This document shows, piece by piece, positions 60,839 through 61,425 of a stretch of DNA of 61,425 nt. Source of the stretch: JBBIOU01 sp037443205. Lineage in GTDB: Bacteria > Bacteroidota > Bacteroidia > Flavobacteriales_D > UBA2798. The stretch is taken from contig JBBIOU010000021.1 of assembly GCA_037443205.1 (NCBI GenBank), forward strand, positions 1 through 61,425, read 5' to 3'. The notes beneath the pieces are model-generated. The model made no database searches. It was not told the DNA's origin and worked only from the letters and a program-made list of their open reading frames with translations. Within the stretch, counting starts at the first letter, position 1; each line of letters begins with the position of its first letter. Made by a program: the position numbers and the translations under genes.

Positions 60839-61425
60839 ATGAACGGTATTAAAAAACTAATTTTTCCGGCAGCCCTGCTCTTGTGGTGGGGCTTTCCGGT
60901 AATCGTAAAAGCTCAGTTGTGGCAACATGCAGGTATTCCCGTTTGGGTTTGGCAGGTGCGTGTAATGTATAACGATACTATTGATAATAGACTCTATGTA
61001 GGAGGGGATATTACATTAGACGGTTCTACTAACTCTTATTTAAACACCTTATGGTATTATGATGGTAATGATTACACGTGGCATAATACAGGCGATTCAA
61101 TAGTACAACAAATATTAGCTATAACACGCTATAACAATGAAATATATGTGGGGGGGGCTATTTTTCAATTAAACGGCCAGCCCGTATCAGGACTAATAAA
61201 ATGGAACGGAACAAGCTGGACAGATGTGGGTGGCAACTTGGATGGCAATATCTGGAACCTTAAAGTAATAGGAAACGATTTGTACGTAATGGGGCAATAC
61301 AAGCAGATAGGCAATATAAGTGCCAATAGCATTGCCCGCTACGATGGTACTAACTGGTATGATGTATATAATTTTCCGGGTAATGAAAATAGCGATTATT
61401 GCTACGTAAATGACATGGCATTTTA
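60839..61425 (+). CDS. Secreted propeller-type protein, 3'-partial
   Basis: ATG 60839 opens a frame that runs off the window end (195 codons visible). It has a signal peptide-like N-terminus (A-A-L-L-L-W-W-G-F-P-V-I-V-K-A-Q) and then repeats similar to the 59243 gene: N-R-L-Y-V-G-G-D-I, N-E-I-Y-V-G-G-A-I-F, D-L-Y-V-M-G-Q-Y, with Y-D-G and W-N-G segments. It is very probably a paralogue of that gene and should end in a sorting domain outside the window. Confidence 0.8.
   Translation, partial: MNGIKKLIFPAALLLWWGFPVIVKAQLWQHAGIPVWVWQVRVMYNDTIDNRLYVGGDITLDGSTNSYLNTLWYYDGNDYTWHNTGDSIVQQILAITRYNNEIYVGGAIFQLNGQPVSGLIKWNGTSWTDVGGNLDGNIWNLKVIGNDLYVMGQYKQIGNISANSIARYDGTNWYDVYNFPGNENSDYCYVNDMAF

Overview
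The window comes from a member of the Bacteroidota with an AT-rich genome. Several independent signs agree. There are type IX secretion (T9SS) C-terminal sorting domains, many TonB-dependent receptors with carboxypeptidase-like N-domains, and GLPGLI and DUF4249 partner proteins. The tmRNA encodes the tag GENNYALAA. Promoters follow the phylum pattern TTTG - about 20 bp - TAnnTTTG and lie very close to start codons, with no obvious Shine-Dalgarno sites. No phage, insertion sequence, CRISPR array or tRNA is recognisable. Most of the window looks like ordinary chromosome; the last 4.5 kb looks accessory.

Layout. 1-2.4 kb: end of a Gly/Asn-rich low-complexity protein and a FadL-type outer-membrane protein. 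2.3-8.1 kb: a tightly overlapping minus-strand operon (mutA, DUF2851, PspC, Kef-type antiporter, RmlD-like reductase). 8.3-16.5 kb: pdhB, TspO, a PqiA-like membrane protein, a secreted beta-propeller, a long-chain acyl-CoA synthetase, ssrA (tmRNA), an AlaDH/LYS1-like dehydrogenase and a PaaI thioesterase. 16.5-25.4 kb: a membrane patatin, a T9SS lysyl-endopeptidase-like protease, a LuxE-like protein, a C1 peptidase and a TraB/GumN protein. 25.4-28.3 kb: a Fur-family regulator divergent from a ZnuD-like TonB receptor, with a 16-bp palindrome between them. 28.3-28.9 kb: three unannotated small ORFs, two of them very Cys-rich and each followed by its own intrinsic terminator. 28.9-41 kb: a BadF-type kinase, a FecA-like receptor, a DUF4249/TonB receptor pair, fumC, arsC and tyrS, with hairpin-rich spacers. 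41-46 kb: metal homeostasis (thioredoxin and CxxC TonB receptor, divergent from a DtxR/MntR regulator and a ZIP transporter), then smpB. 46-51.3 kb: an outer-membrane barrel protein, pcm, an oxidoreductase, a lipoprotein and a polysaccharide-initiating sugar transferase. 51.3-57 kb: a GLPGLI/outer-membrane barrel pair, a glucosaminidase and a rimB-rimK pair. 57-61.4 kb: a 21-bp periodic array, an unknown protein, an XRE regulator and a run of T9SS secreted propeller-type genes, two of them decayed.

How the genes work together. Two metal-control loci are legible from their operators. One is the Fur-family/ZnuD-like pair. The other is the MntR-like/TonB/ZIP locus, where four half-sites alternate in direction at exact 11-bp spacing between two short promoters. 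Ribosome quality control (ssrA, smpB) and ribosomal protein S6 modification (rimB, rimK) are both present. The least explained items are the Cys-rich micro-ORFs at 28.6-28.8 kb, the 21-bp array at 57.0-57.2 kb, and three families of dispersed hairpin repeats in the spacers.
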